This document shows positions 22,103 through 30,457 of a stretch of 63,418 nucleotides of DNA, piece by piece (the first letter of the stretch is position 1; each line of letters opens with the position of its first letter). The DNA comes from Actinoplanes sp. NBRC 103695 (GTDB lineage Bacteria > Actinomycetota > Actinomycetes > Mycobacteriales > Micromonosporaceae). Below the pieces are notes generated by a model, which searched no databases, was not told the DNA's origin, and saw only the letters and a list, made by a program, of their open reading frames with translations. Position numbers and translations under genes: made by a program. Where the stretch lies: assembly GCF_030269485.1 (NCBI RefSeq), contig NZ_BSTL01000013.1, positions 256,522 to 319,939 on the forward strand, given 5' to 3'.

Positions 22103-22819
22103 ATGCGGGTAACCAGAATCGTCCTGTCCGTCCTTGCCGCCTTCGGGCTGACGGTCGCGCTTGCACCCGCTGCCGCAGCAGCAGCCACCCGGACCTACTC
22201 GTACGATTTCACCACCGACGCGCAGGGCTGGACCGCCGGCTTCGCCGACTACGACCCGAACTCCGGCGATCTGAACCTCGAGTCCGGCATCGCCACGTTG
22301 CCGAGCGGCGCCGGCAGCGGCAAGGCCTTCTTCATCCAGGGCCACAACCGCAGCGACGACCTGTACATGTTCTTCAAGCGCCGCCTCGGGACCGCGGACG
22401 GCATCGTCGCGGGCCAGCGATACTCGGTGCGCAGCGCCGTGACCTTCTGGAGCGAGGCCCCGGCCGGCGAGTGCCCCGGTTCCGGCGGCTCCGAGGGCGC
22501 CGCGGTCTATGTCAAGGCTGGGGCCTCGACCGCCGAGCCGACCCTTTACATGGACAACATCGGCCACTACCGGGTCCACCTGGACAAGGGCAACAACAGC
22601 GTCAGCGGTTCCGAGGCGACCGTGATCGGCGACATCGAGAACGGCCACGAGTGCGGCACCCACATCTGGACGAAGGTCACCCGCACCTCCACCACCACCC
22701 TGACCGTGCAGGCCGACGGCGGCGGCAACCTCTGGCTGAACGCCGGCACCGACTCCGGCTACGAGGGCATCACGCGGCTCTACTACACCAATATCTCCAT
22801 CACGCTCGCCACGGTCTGA
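22103..22819 (+). CDS. secreted protein of unknown function
   Basis: A 238-residue exported protein: signal peptide MRVTRIVLSVLAAFGLTVAL with an APAAAAAATR cleavage region, then a single beta-rich domain (YSYDFTTDAQGWTAGFADY, RYSVRSAVTFWSEAPAG, TTLTVQADGGGNLWLNAG) ending in YYTNISITLATV. The layout resembles carbohydrate-binding or jelly-roll lectin domains, but I do not recognise the family. Two Cys (in GECPGS and GHECGT) may form a disulfide. GGGAGGGAACCCC provides a clear ribosome binding site. It stands alone and faces the chemoreceptor gene. Confidence 0.75.
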   Translation: MRVTRIVLSVLAAFGLTVALAPAAAAAATRTYSYDFTTDAQGWTAGFADYDPNSGDLNLESGIATLPSGAGSGKAFFIQGHNRSDDLYMFFKRRLGTADGIVAGQRYSVRSAVTFWSEAPAGECPGSGGSEGAAVYVKAGASTAEPTLYMDNIGHYRVHLDKGNNSVSGSEATVIGDIENGHECGTHIWTKVTRTSTTTLTVQADGGGNLWLNAGTDSGYEGITRLYYTNISITLATV

Positions 22820-22831
22820 CGGGCGTTCCGC

Positions 22832-24841
22832 TCAGCTGGTGAGGGCTTCGATGTGCTCCTCGACGCGGCGGGCGTGGGCGGCGTCGGTGAAGAGGAACCG
22901 CAGGCCCAGCTGGTGGCCGTCCTTGTTGACCACCCGCGTCTGGACCGCGATGCCGCCGACCGAGGTGTCCACCACGTCCCCGAGCGCCAGGCTCGCCATG
23001 GCGTCGGGGTCGGCCTGGACGCGCAGGCCGCCCATGCCCACGTTGATCAACGACCCGTGGACGATCCCGGGCCGGCCGGCCGGACGCAGCTCGAGGGAGC
23101 CGGTCGCCGCCACCCGGTCGTCCTGGCGGCGTTCCAGCTGGGCGGCCAGGCCGGACATCTCCTCGACCTTCTCGATCGTGGTGCCCATCCGGTCGGCCAG
23201 GCGGGTCACCAGGTCGCCCTGACCGGATGCGGTGGCCCGCAGCGATGTGGCCGCGTCGCCGACGCTGCCGATGCCGATGACCATCGCCGAGATGGTGCCG
23301 GACATCTCCGACGTCGCCTGTTCCAGCTCCTGGATGGTCTCGGCGATCTGTTCGGTCGACTGGGTGGTCGTGGTGGCGAGCTCCTTGACCTCGTCGGCGA
23401 CCACGGTGAAGCCCAGCCCGAGCTCGCCGGCCCGGGCCGCCTCGATGGTGGCGTTCAGGGCCAGCAGGCGGGTCTGGCCGGCGATGCCCTTGACCAGCGT
23501 GGCCGTGGCGGCCACCCGGCGCAGGCTCTCCTCCAGCGTGGCGATGACCTGCTCGGCGTGGCGAGCGTGTTCGACGACCAGGTTGGTGGCGGCGTCGGTG
23601 GCGGAGATCTCCGAGTCGATCGTGTCGGAGGCGTGGCGGACCTCGCCGACCTGCGAGGTCACCTCGCGCAGTTCCTCGGCGATGACCGTGGTGGACTCGT
23701 CGATGATCGACTGGGCACGGTCACGCAGGCGAAGCTCGGCCTGGCGCTGGTGCAGGAAGCTGATCCTGAGCTGTTCCTCGCGGACCGACTGGGCGTTGCT
23801 CAGCTCCTCGTCCTGCTGGATCAGGCGGGCGCGGGCGGTGGTCAGCGCCTGGCCGATGTCGCCCAGTTCGTCGCGTCCGGACGGCAGCGGGCGTTCAGCG
23901 AAGTCGCCGTCGGCGATGGCTTGGACGCCGATCACGGCAAGGGCCACATCATGACGCGTACGCCAGAGCACGCCGGCCGCGAACCAGGCCGCGAGCACGA
24001 ACCCGCCCAGCGTCACGACCAGCACGATGACCCGGCCGGACGTGAAGCCGCCGATCCGGGTGTCGAGGAGCCCGCGCAGCGCGTCCACCAGCGCGGGGAC
24101 GGCGGCCTTGACCGCGTCGGCGGCGGCCGTGACGTCGGCGGGTCCGGGGTTCTCCAGGGCGCCGGTCAGGGTGTCGGCGAGGGCTCCGACCGCGTCCGCG
24201 GCCCGGCCGAGCGTCTGCAACTCGCCCTGCAGCCCGCCGCGGGCGGTGGTGTCGACGGCGGTCTTGATGTCGGTACGCAGGGAGTCCGCCGCCCCGGACA
24301 GGGTGCCCGCCCGGACCGCCTGGGCGGCGACCGCGTCGCTGGTGTCCGCCCGTTCCGCGGTGGCCGCGTCGTACGCCGCCAGCAGCACCTTGGGCAGCTG
24401 CACGATCTGGGCGTCCATCACGTAGAACGAGTCCAGGTCGGGGTCCAGGATCAGGTTGGAGTTGTTGCCGGTCTCGGTGACCAGGGCGCCCAGCGCGGCG
24501 ACGACGGCGGCCCGGTCGGTGGCGGCGGGCAGTCGCGTGGTCAGCTTCAGGTCGGGGTGGTCGGCCATCGCGGCCTGCACCGGCCCGAGGTCGGGGGTCC
24601 GCCCGGCGACCGCGTCGGCCATCGCGACCAGCGCCTCTTCCACGACGTCGGTGCCCTCGGCCTCCGACGCGCTGAACTGGATCTTGGCGTTGACCTCGGC
24701 GGTGTACGCCCAGGTGGCCACCGCCCCGGGCACCATGAGGACCAGTACCAGCGCGCCGAGCCGCAGGCTGGTGCGCATCTTGTCGGCGGCGAGCAGCACC
24801 GGACGCAGCAGCACCGGTGCGGCAGCGGCGGCGACGGACAT
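22832..24841 (-). CDS. methyl-accepting chemotaxis protein with C-terminal PilZ domain
   Basis: A 669-residue chemoreceptor. Helix TM1 is near 25-45, a helical sensor region of about 220 residues follows (EVNAKIQFSASEAEGTDVV...), TM2 near 270-295 (VIVLVVTLGGFVLAAWFAAG), a HAMP-like region, and the signalling hairpin tip IAGQTRLLALNATIEAARAGELGLGF (about 475-500). The last 90 residues form a PilZ domain: RPAGR fits the RxxxR c-di-GMP-binding pattern, while the D/NxSxxG motif reads NVGMGG, with Gly for Ser. It may link c-di-GMP level to taxis or motility of spores. No che genes are adjacent. The start is ATG 24841. Confidence 0.88.
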   Translation of the reverse strand: MSVAAAAAPVLLRPVLLAADKMRTSLRLGALVLVLMVPGAVATWAYTAEVNAKIQFSASEAEGTDVVEEALVAMADAVAGRTPDLGPVQAAMADHPDLKLTTRLPAATDRAAVVAALGALVTETGNNSNLILDPDLDSFYVMDAQIVQLPKVLLAAYDAATAERADTSDAVAAQAVRAGTLSGAADSLRTDIKTAVDTTARGGLQGELQTLGRAADAVGALADTLTGALENPGPADVTAAADAVKAAVPALVDALRGLLDTRIGGFTSGRVIVLVVTLGGFVLAAWFAAGVLWRTRHDVALAVIGVQAIADGDFAERPLPSGRDELGDIGQALTTARARLIQQDEELSNAQSVREEQLRISFLHQRQAELRLRDRAQSIIDESTTVIAEELREVTSQVGEVRHASDTIDSEISATDAATNLVVEHARHAEQVIATLEESLRRVAATATLVKGIAGQTRLLALNATIEAARAGELGLGFTVVADEVKELATTTTQSTEQIAETIQELEQATSEMSGTISAMVIGIGSVGDAATSLRATASGQGDLVTRLADRMGTTIEKVEEMSGLAAQLERRQDDRVAATGSLELRPAGRPGIVHGSLINVGMGGLRVQADPDAMASLALGDVVDTSVGGIAVQTRVVNKDGHQLGLRFLFTDAAHARRVEEHIEALTS

Positions 24842-24956
24842 GACCCGATTCCACCACGTACGAGGGCATTCTCCGGCGGGTTCGCCGGGTCTGCGCAGAA
24901 TCCGAGCGGTTGACACGTTCGGGCAGATTCCGAAACGGTTCCGCCGTACCGCCCTT

Positions 24957-24962
24957 TACGCT
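24957..24962 (+). promoter_or_regulatory. -10 box of leaderless promoter
   Basis: TACGCT (TANNNT) ends 6 nt before ATG 24969. Confidence 0.6.
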
Positions 24963-24968
24963 GTAGCG

Positions 24969-25430
24969 ATGAGCATCGTCGTCGTGCGGTCCTTCGGCGT
25001 CAGTGCGGCGGCGGACGCGGTGCTCGACTACCTCAGGGATTTCGGGCACACCGAGGAGTGGGACCCGGCCACCCGCCGGACCGAGCGCATCGACGCCGGC
25101 CCGATCGGGATCGGCAGTTCGTGGCGCAACCAGGCGCGGGTGCTCGGCGTGAACGCGGAGCTCACGTTCACGCTCTGCCAGGCCGAGACAGACCGGCTGG
25201 TCTTCATCGGCCGCAACGAGGCCGCCACCGCGACCGGCACCTTCACGGTGGTGCCGATCCCGCCGGGCAGCCAGATCACCTATCACCTCGACCTGGAGAT
25301 GCACGGGGTGGCGAAACTGGCCACCCCGATGATGAAGGCCGAGGTGGAGAAGCTGGGCACGCAGACCGCGGTCCGGCTGGCCGAGGTTCTGCAGCCGGCC
25401 CTGGAGATCAAGCCGGCCCGGGAGATGTAG
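24969..25430 (+). CDS. SRPBCC-family (polyketide cyclase-like) protein
   Basis: A 153-residue protein of the START/SRPBCC superfamily, which binds hydrophobic ligands in a helix-grip fold. It has the usual N-terminal strand and helix (VVRSFGVSAAADAVLDYLRDFGHTEEWDP), a central GPIGIGSSWRN, strands DRLVFIGRNEAATATGTFTVVP, and the long C-terminal helix ending in ALEIKPAREM. Ligand unknown. It is a monocistronic leaderless gene, divergent from the chemoreceptor. Confidence 0.82.
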   Translation: MSIVVVRSFGVSAAADAVLDYLRDFGHTEEWDPATRRTERIDAGPIGIGSSWRNQARVLGVNAELTFTLCQAETDRLVFIGRNEAATATGTFTVVPIPPGSQITYHLDLEMHGVAKLATPMMKAEVEKLGTQTAVRLAEVLQPALEIKPAREM

Positions 25431-25500
25431 CCGGCAGTATCCGCCCGGCGGCGTGCGTAGTTAGGCCTTGCGGCATGGTCCGCGACGAGAGGCACGCCCG

Positions 25501-26889
25501 ATGAAGGTCCCGTCCGGCTGGCGGCTGTCCGGCGCGCGCCGGCGTTCCGGTGGCCGCCCGCACGCGTACTACCTGGCGATCGGCTTCCCCCCGGCGGCGA
25601 AGAGCTGCGCGTACCGGATGCGGGAGACGGCCAACCAGCTGTACGCGCACGGCTGGGACGTCACCGTGATCACCATCCGGCAGGAGTCGTGGGAGCGCGA
25701 GTTCGGGCTGGACCACACGCTGTCCCAGGCGGTGCACCCGGCCATCCGGATCGTCGAGCTGCCGCTGGTCCGGGACGACCTGCTGACCGACATCCGGCAG
25801 TTCTCGCGGGAGCGGTCACTGGATCCGGCGGGATGGATCAAGAAGTCCCGCGAGGCTGATCTGGCGGTCTTCCCGGAGATCGTGTTCGGTGGCTGGCGGC
25901 CCGTACTCGAGGACGCCGTGCTGTGGCTGCACGAGCAGGACCCGGCCGATCTGCTGGTCACGACCTGCGTCCCGTACGTGAACCTGGCGGCCACGCTGCG
26001 CCTGCACGAGCGGGCCGGCGTGCCGTACGCGGTTGATTTCCGGGACGGCTGGTCGATCGACGTGATCGGCGGTGGCGTGGCGTTCCCCCGGGACTCGGAG
26101 GCCGGGCGCTGGGAGGCCCGGATGATGCGCGACGTGACCCGGTTCTGGTGCGTGAACGAGCCGATCGCCCAGCACTACCGGGAGCGGTATCCGGAGCGGG
26201 CGGACCGGATCGAGGTGGTGCGCAACGGGTTCGACGCGGACAGCGTGCCGGCCACCGCGCGTACCCCGGATCCGGAGGCGGGGCTGGCCTTCGGCTACCT
26301 GGGTTCGGTGAACTTCAAGGTGGACTTCCTCACCACGTTCCTGACGGCGTGGCGGGCCGCGCGGGCGGCGGACCCGGTGGTCGCCCGGTCGACGCTGGAC
26401 ATCCGCGGGCACATCGGCGCGGGGTCGGCCCGCGAGGACACGGCGCACGTGGAGCAGTTGCGGGCGGCGGCGAAGGACGGCGTCCGGTTCGGCGGCCCGG
26501 TGCCCAAGGCCGAGGTCGCCCGGACGTACGGCGGCTGGGACGTGCTCGTCCTCATGCTGGTCGGCGGCCGGTTCGTGACGTCCGGCAAGGTATACGAGGT
26601 CCTGGCCGGCGGGCTGCCGGTGCTGTCCGTGCACGACACCGACCACGACGCCAACACGGTTCTCGAGGGCAGCCCGCTGTGGACGGGCGCGGTCGGCCTG
26701 GACGTGGAGCGGCTGACCGAATCGATCCGGACCGCCGCCCGGCTGGCCGTCGAGGCCACCGCCGCCCAGCGCGCCGAGGCCCGGAGGCTGGGCTCCCGCT
26801 TCGCCCGGGCGGCGCAGATCGCCCCCGCGGTGGCCCGGCTGACCGAGGCCGTCGGCCGGGGAGCCGCTGACGTGAGGAAGACCGCATGA
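25501..26889 (+). CDS. GT4-type glycosyltransferase
   Basis: A 462-residue GT-B glycosyltransferase. The N-terminal half starts with YYLAIGFPPAAKSCAYRMRETANQLYAHGWDVTVIT, a typical GT4 acceptor-side Rossmann start, followed by YAVDFRDGWS. The C-terminal half has LAFGYLGSVN, VRFGGPVPKAEVARTYGGWDVLVL and the donor-site region SGKVYEVLAGGLPVLSV, close to the EGFGLPxLE-type segment but with Lys/Tyr. Donor and acceptor are unknown. GAGAGG lies 8 nt before ATG 25501. Its stop overlaps the next gene by 4 nt (ATGA). Confidence 0.85.
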   Translation: MKVPSGWRLSGARRRSGGRPHAYYLAIGFPPAAKSCAYRMRETANQLYAHGWDVTVITIRQESWEREFGLDHTLSQAVHPAIRIVELPLVRDDLLTDIRQFSRERSLDPAGWIKKSREADLAVFPEIVFGGWRPVLEDAVLWLHEQDPADLLVTTCVPYVNLAATLRLHERAGVPYAVDFRDGWSIDVIGGGVAFPRDSEAGRWEARMMRDVTRFWCVNEPIAQHYRERYPERADRIEVVRNGFDADSVPATARTPDPEAGLAFGYLGSVNFKVDFLTTFLTAWRAARAADPVVARSTLDIRGHIGAGSAREDTAHVEQLRAAAKDGVRFGGPVPKAEVARTYGGWDVLVLMLVGGRFVTSGKVYEVLAGGLPVLSVHDTDHDANTVLEGSPLWTGAVGLDVERLTESIRTAARLAVEATAAQRAEARRLGSRFARAAQIAPAVARLTEAVGRGAADVRKTA

Positions 26890-28889
26890 CCGACATCCTG
26901 ATCGTCGCCCACGACCGGCCGGCCCGTCCGCGCGGCCTGCGTGAGGCGATCGGAAAGTTCCGGGCCGCCGGGTGCCGCGTCACCCTGGTGAGCGCCGCCG
27001 ACGTGTCGACCGTCAAACAGGCCACGATCGTCGCGCTGACAGTGCCGCGGGCCGACGCCGAGGGTCTCTGGGCGGCGTTCGACGCGAACGCCCGGGCCCG
27101 GGCCGCCGCTGCCCGCGCCGACGTGATCGTCGCGCTGGACCAGGTCGCGGTACACACCGCCTGGCAGCTCTCGCAGCGGCACCAGCATCCCGCGGTGGTC
27201 CTCGGGCTCGCGCCGGCACTGCGTGAGGTCGCGGGGGTCAAGCCGTCGGCCTGGACGACGTGGTCCGGGAAGGGCAAGCACGTCGCCCGCAAGCTGACCG
27301 GCCCTCGGTCGCAGCGCGCGTGGGCGCTGCGGATCGCGTACCGGACCGCGATCACCTTCGCGCCGATGCCCTCCCGGGTGCGGCTGAAGCTGGCCGACCG
27401 GGTCGCCGACAGCCTGCTCCAGGTGCAGCGGGGCGACCAGGCGGCACGCGTCACGATCGCCGCGGCGCGGGCCCTGCCGGTGCAGCGCCGGGCCGGCTAT
27501 CTGACCCGCAAGGCGCTGCAGCAGGTGCGGGCCGGACGGGTGCCCGGATTCCTGCGCGAGGCGGTGACCACCGAGCTGGCGGCCTCCGACCGGGCGTACC
27601 GGGCGGGCGACGCGCTGGAGGCGACCCGGAGCTACCGCCGGGCGTCGAACCTGCTGCTGCACCGGGCGATGCACCTCGACTCGCTCACGTCGCCGCTCGC
27701 CGACGACCCGGCCGGTTTCGTCGCGCCGCTGCGGGACTCCGAGGTCGGCCGGGCACTGGCCGAACCACGCGGGCGGTCCGGGAAAGGCACGGGCGGGCCG
27801 CGGATCCTGTTCATGTACTTCTGGAACCACAACTTCGTCGACGCGATCCAGCAGCGGTACGAGGCGAACCCGGACACCGAGGTACGGACGCTCGACATCG
27901 GGCAGGACCCGTTCCTGGGCGCCGCGCTGCGGCAGCAGGAGGACCTGATCCGGGACGTGGCCGGCGGCTCCCGGGGGTACATCGAGAAGGTCGAGGAGAT
28001 CCTCCGCCCGCACCTGGAGTGGGCCGACACCGTCTTCGTCGACTGGTGCACGGTCACGCCGGCCGTGCTGACGCTCGTCGACCCGGCCAGCACCCGGGTC
28101 ATGGTGCGTCTGCACAGCGTGGAGGCGTTCACCGAGTGGCCGCATCTGATCGACTTCTCCCGGGTGGACGACCTGGTCTTCGTCTCCGAGCACCTGCGCG
28201 ATCTGGTCCACCGGACGATCCCCGCGCTCACCGCCGCCGGTGCGCCCCGGTCGCTGGTGCTCACCAACGCGATGGATCTGCGGCGGTTCGTCCGGCCGAA
28301 GCAGCCCGGCGCCCGGTTCGCCCTGGGGCTGGTCGGCGTGAACGCGGTGGCCAAGGATCCGCTGTGGGGCGTCGAGGTGCTGCGTCTGCTGCGGAAGCAC
28401 GACGACCGCTACCGCCTGGTGCTGATCGGCGACGACCGGCCGACGCCGCGGACCGCGCCGGAACGGAAGTACTTCCAGCGGCTGGCCACGGCGATGGACG
28501 AGCTGGTGGCCGAGGGCGCGGCCCGGCGGCTCGGCCCGACCGATGACGTCCCGGCGGCGCTCACCGAGGTCGGGGTCATCCTCAGCAGCTCGGTGCGGGA
28601 GAGCTTCCACTGCGGTCTCGCCGAGGGCGCCGCGAGCGGGGCGGTCCCGGTGGTGCGGGACTGGCCGTTCTTCGCCGATCGGGAGCGCGGCGCACGGACG
28701 CTCTTCCCGGCCGGCTGGGTGGTCGGGTCGCCGGCCGAGGCCGCGGACCGGATCCTGGCCATGACAGCCGACGAGCAGACCTGGGAGCGGGAAGGCGCCG
28801 CCGCGTCGGATCACGCGGTCGGCGCCTGGGACTGGTCGGTGGTCGCCCCGGCCTACGACAACGCCATGCTGGGCGACGGGTCGGACTGA
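26886..28889 (+). CDS. large GT-B glycosyltransferase, 667 residues
   Basis: A GT4-like transferase longer than usual. The first 290 residues are a helix-rich region of unknown fold (ILIVAHDRPARPRGLREAI, VIVALDQVAVHTAWQLSQ, SYRRASNLLLHRAM). A transferase core begins near 300: ILFMYFWNHNFVDAIQQRYEAN, FVDWCTVTPAVL, MVRLHSVEAFTEWPHLIDF, VLTNAMDLRRF, DPLWGVEVLRLLRKHD, and VILSSSVRESFHCGLAEGAASGAVPVVRDW, which holds the donor-site Glu. Co-translated with the preceding transferase, so both probably act on one glycan. It converges with the minus-strand GT cluster with a 37-bp overlap. Confidence 0.85.
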   Translation: MTDILIVAHDRPARPRGLREAIGKFRAAGCRVTLVSAADVSTVKQATIVALTVPRADAEGLWAAFDANARARAAAARADVIVALDQVAVHTAWQLSQRHQHPAVVLGLAPALREVAGVKPSAWTTWSGKGKHVARKLTGPRSQRAWALRIAYRTAITFAPMPSRVRLKLADRVADSLLQVQRGDQAARVTIAAARALPVQRRAGYLTRKALQQVRAGRVPGFLREAVTTELAASDRAYRAGDALEATRSYRRASNLLLHRAMHLDSLTSPLADDPAGFVAPLRDSEVGRALAEPRGRSGKGTGGPRILFMYFWNHNFVDAIQQRYEANPDTEVRTLDIGQDPFLGAALRQQEDLIRDVAGGSRGYIEKVEEILRPHLEWADTVFVDWCTVTPAVLTLVDPASTRVMVRLHSVEAFTEWPHLIDFSRVDDLVFVSEHLRDLVHRTIPALTAAGAPRSLVLTNAMDLRRFVRPKQPGARFALGLVGVNAVAKDPLWGVEVLRLLRKHDDRYRLVLIGDDRPTPRTAPERKYFQRLATAMDELVAEGAARRLGPTDDVPAALTEVGVILSSSVRESFHCGLAEGAASGAVPVVRDWPFFADRERGARTLFPAGWVVGSPAEAADRILAMTADEQTWEREGAAASDHAVGAWDWSVVAPAYDNAMLGDGSD

Positions 28890-30457
28890 GTGGCCTGCCG
28901 CGGGCAGACCAGCGGCGCCACCCTGCGGTAGACATCCATCAGCACCGCGGCCTGCTGGGCCCACGTCCAGCCGTCCAGCAGGCCCGGTGCGTCGTAGGCG
29001 GCCCGGTAACGCGCCGGATCGGCCAGCACCCGTCGGGCAGCCGCGGCGAAGTCGGCGACATCGTCGGCCCGGAACACCTCGCCCTGACCGGTCGCCCGCA
29101 CCGTCTCGGTCATCGCCCGCACGTCGCTGACGAGCAGCGGCAGCCGCGCCTGCGAGTACTCGAAGAACTTGTTGCTCAGCGCGATCTCGTGGTTGGGCAG
29201 GTGCAGCAGCCCGCTGAACGCCGCGTCGGCCTCGGCCAGGAACGGCACCACTTCCCAGTGCTGGACGTAGGGCAGGACGTGCACGCGGTCCGCGACGCCG
29301 AGCGTGCGCGCGAGCTCCTCGACCGGCTCGACCGTGGACCGGTTCCCGTTGGGGTGCACCGAGACCAGGGCGAGGTGTACGCCGGGCAGCACCGGCAGTG
29401 CCCGCACGGCGACGTCGACGCCCCGGACGTCGTTGACGCCCCCGCAGTAGACCAGCAGCGGCGTGTCCGCCCCGACGGCGCACTGCTCGCGAAGCGACGG
29501 CCCTTCGAAGGAAGCCGCGGACAGGTCGGGCGCGTTCAGCACGACGGTCGGCGTACGCGGGAGCCGGTGCTCCTTCCGCAGAAGCTCGGCGAGCAGCGGC
29601 GACACCGTCACCACCTCGTCGGCGTGGACCGCGTACTCCCGCTCGTGCGCGGCCTGGGCCGGCAGCCAGCGCGGATTACCCGGCCGGTGGTTCATGCCGG
29701 GCACGTACTCGTGGGCGTCCCAGACCAGCTTGACCGACCGTCCCCGGGACGCGGCGCGCAGCTTGGCCCGGGCGCCCACCCCGACCATCCGGTAGTCGTT
29801 GGCGTGGATGACGTCCGGCTTCAACCGGTCGACGACCGGGCCGAGGGCCAGTTCGTAGTCCCACAGCGCCGGGTCCAGCCGCCGCCAGCTCCGCCGGCCG
29901 TGCACCGCGCGCAGCGTCCCGACGGTGAGCCGGGTGAGGATCGAGTTCCGGTCGTCGCGCCCGGCCTGCAGCCGCTTGAGCTCGGCGGTGCGCAGGGCCA
30001 CCCAGTGGCGGAACGCCCGCAGGCCGGCCTGGGCGGGCAGCAGGCGTACGCGCATCGCGGCCAGCCGTACCGCGGAGGCGCCGGACGTGCGCGCCTGGGC
30101 CAGCCGACCGAACCGGGCCGTCAGGTCCGCGCGCCGGGCCTTGACCATCTGCGCCTGGTAGGCGGCGATCTGACCCGGCGGGTAGGCCAGCGGCCGCCGC
30201 ACCGACCAGCGCAACCGCGACTTGTGCTGGCGCAGCGGCGCCGGGATCCCGTAGAGCTCGACCTTGGCCTGGCCGATCGTCCAGTCGAACCGCCGGCTGC
30301 CGTTGGAGCGCAGCCCGACGAGGGTGACGTCCCATCCGGCGTCGGCGGCCGACCGCGCCTGCTTCTGCACCCGCGAGTCGCCGACCACCCCGTTGTCGAC
30401 GAGCATTACCAGTTTGGCAGGCCTGTCGCCTCCGGCGACGTGCCGTTCCTCAGTCAT
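28853..30457 (-). CDS. glycosyltransferase, paralogue 1 of three in tandem
   Basis: A 534-residue GT4-type enzyme, last of three tandem paralogues. Shared landmarks: KLVMLVDNGVVGDSRVQKQARS at the N-terminus, a basic helical insert (about 90-210), the domain-linking DVIHANDYRMVGVGARAK and KLVWDAHEYVPG, and the donor-site region LLHLPNHEIALSNKFFEYSQARLPLLVSDV. The acceptor-side insert differs most among the three. GAGAGG precedes ATG 30457, which overlaps the upstream stop by 8 nt. It probably adds a sugar to a cell-surface polymer; sugar unknown. Confidence 0.88.
   Translation of the reverse strand: MTEERHVAGGDRPAKLVMLVDNGVVGDSRVQKQARSAADAGWDVTLVGLRSNGSRRFDWTIGQAKVELYGIPAPLRQHKSRLRWSVRRPLAYPPGQIAAYQAQMVKARRADLTARFGRLAQARTSGASAVRLAAMRVRLLPAQAGLRAFRHWVALRTAELKRLQAGRDDRNSILTRLTVGTLRAVHGRRSWRRLDPALWDYELALGPVVDRLKPDVIHANDYRMVGVGARAKLRAASRGRSVKLVWDAHEYVPGMNHRPGNPRWLPAQAAHEREYAVHADEVVTVSPLLAELLRKEHRLPRTPTVVLNAPDLSAASFEGPSLREQCAVGADTPLLVYCGGVNDVRGVDVAVRALPVLPGVHLALVSVHPNGNRSTVEPVEELARTLGVADRVHVLPYVQHWEVVPFLAEADAAFSGLLHLPNHEIALSNKFFEYSQARLPLLVSDVRAMTETVRATGQGEVFRADDVADFAAAARRVLADPARYRAAYDAPGLLDGWTWAQQAAVLMDVYRRVAPLVCPRQATQSDPSPSMALS

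Noticed and set aside
26295..29483. A minus-strand frame of about 1060 codons opposite two glycosyltransferase genes
   Set aside because: Antisense of coding sequence, with frame-shifted pieces of the real minus-strand transferase at its end.
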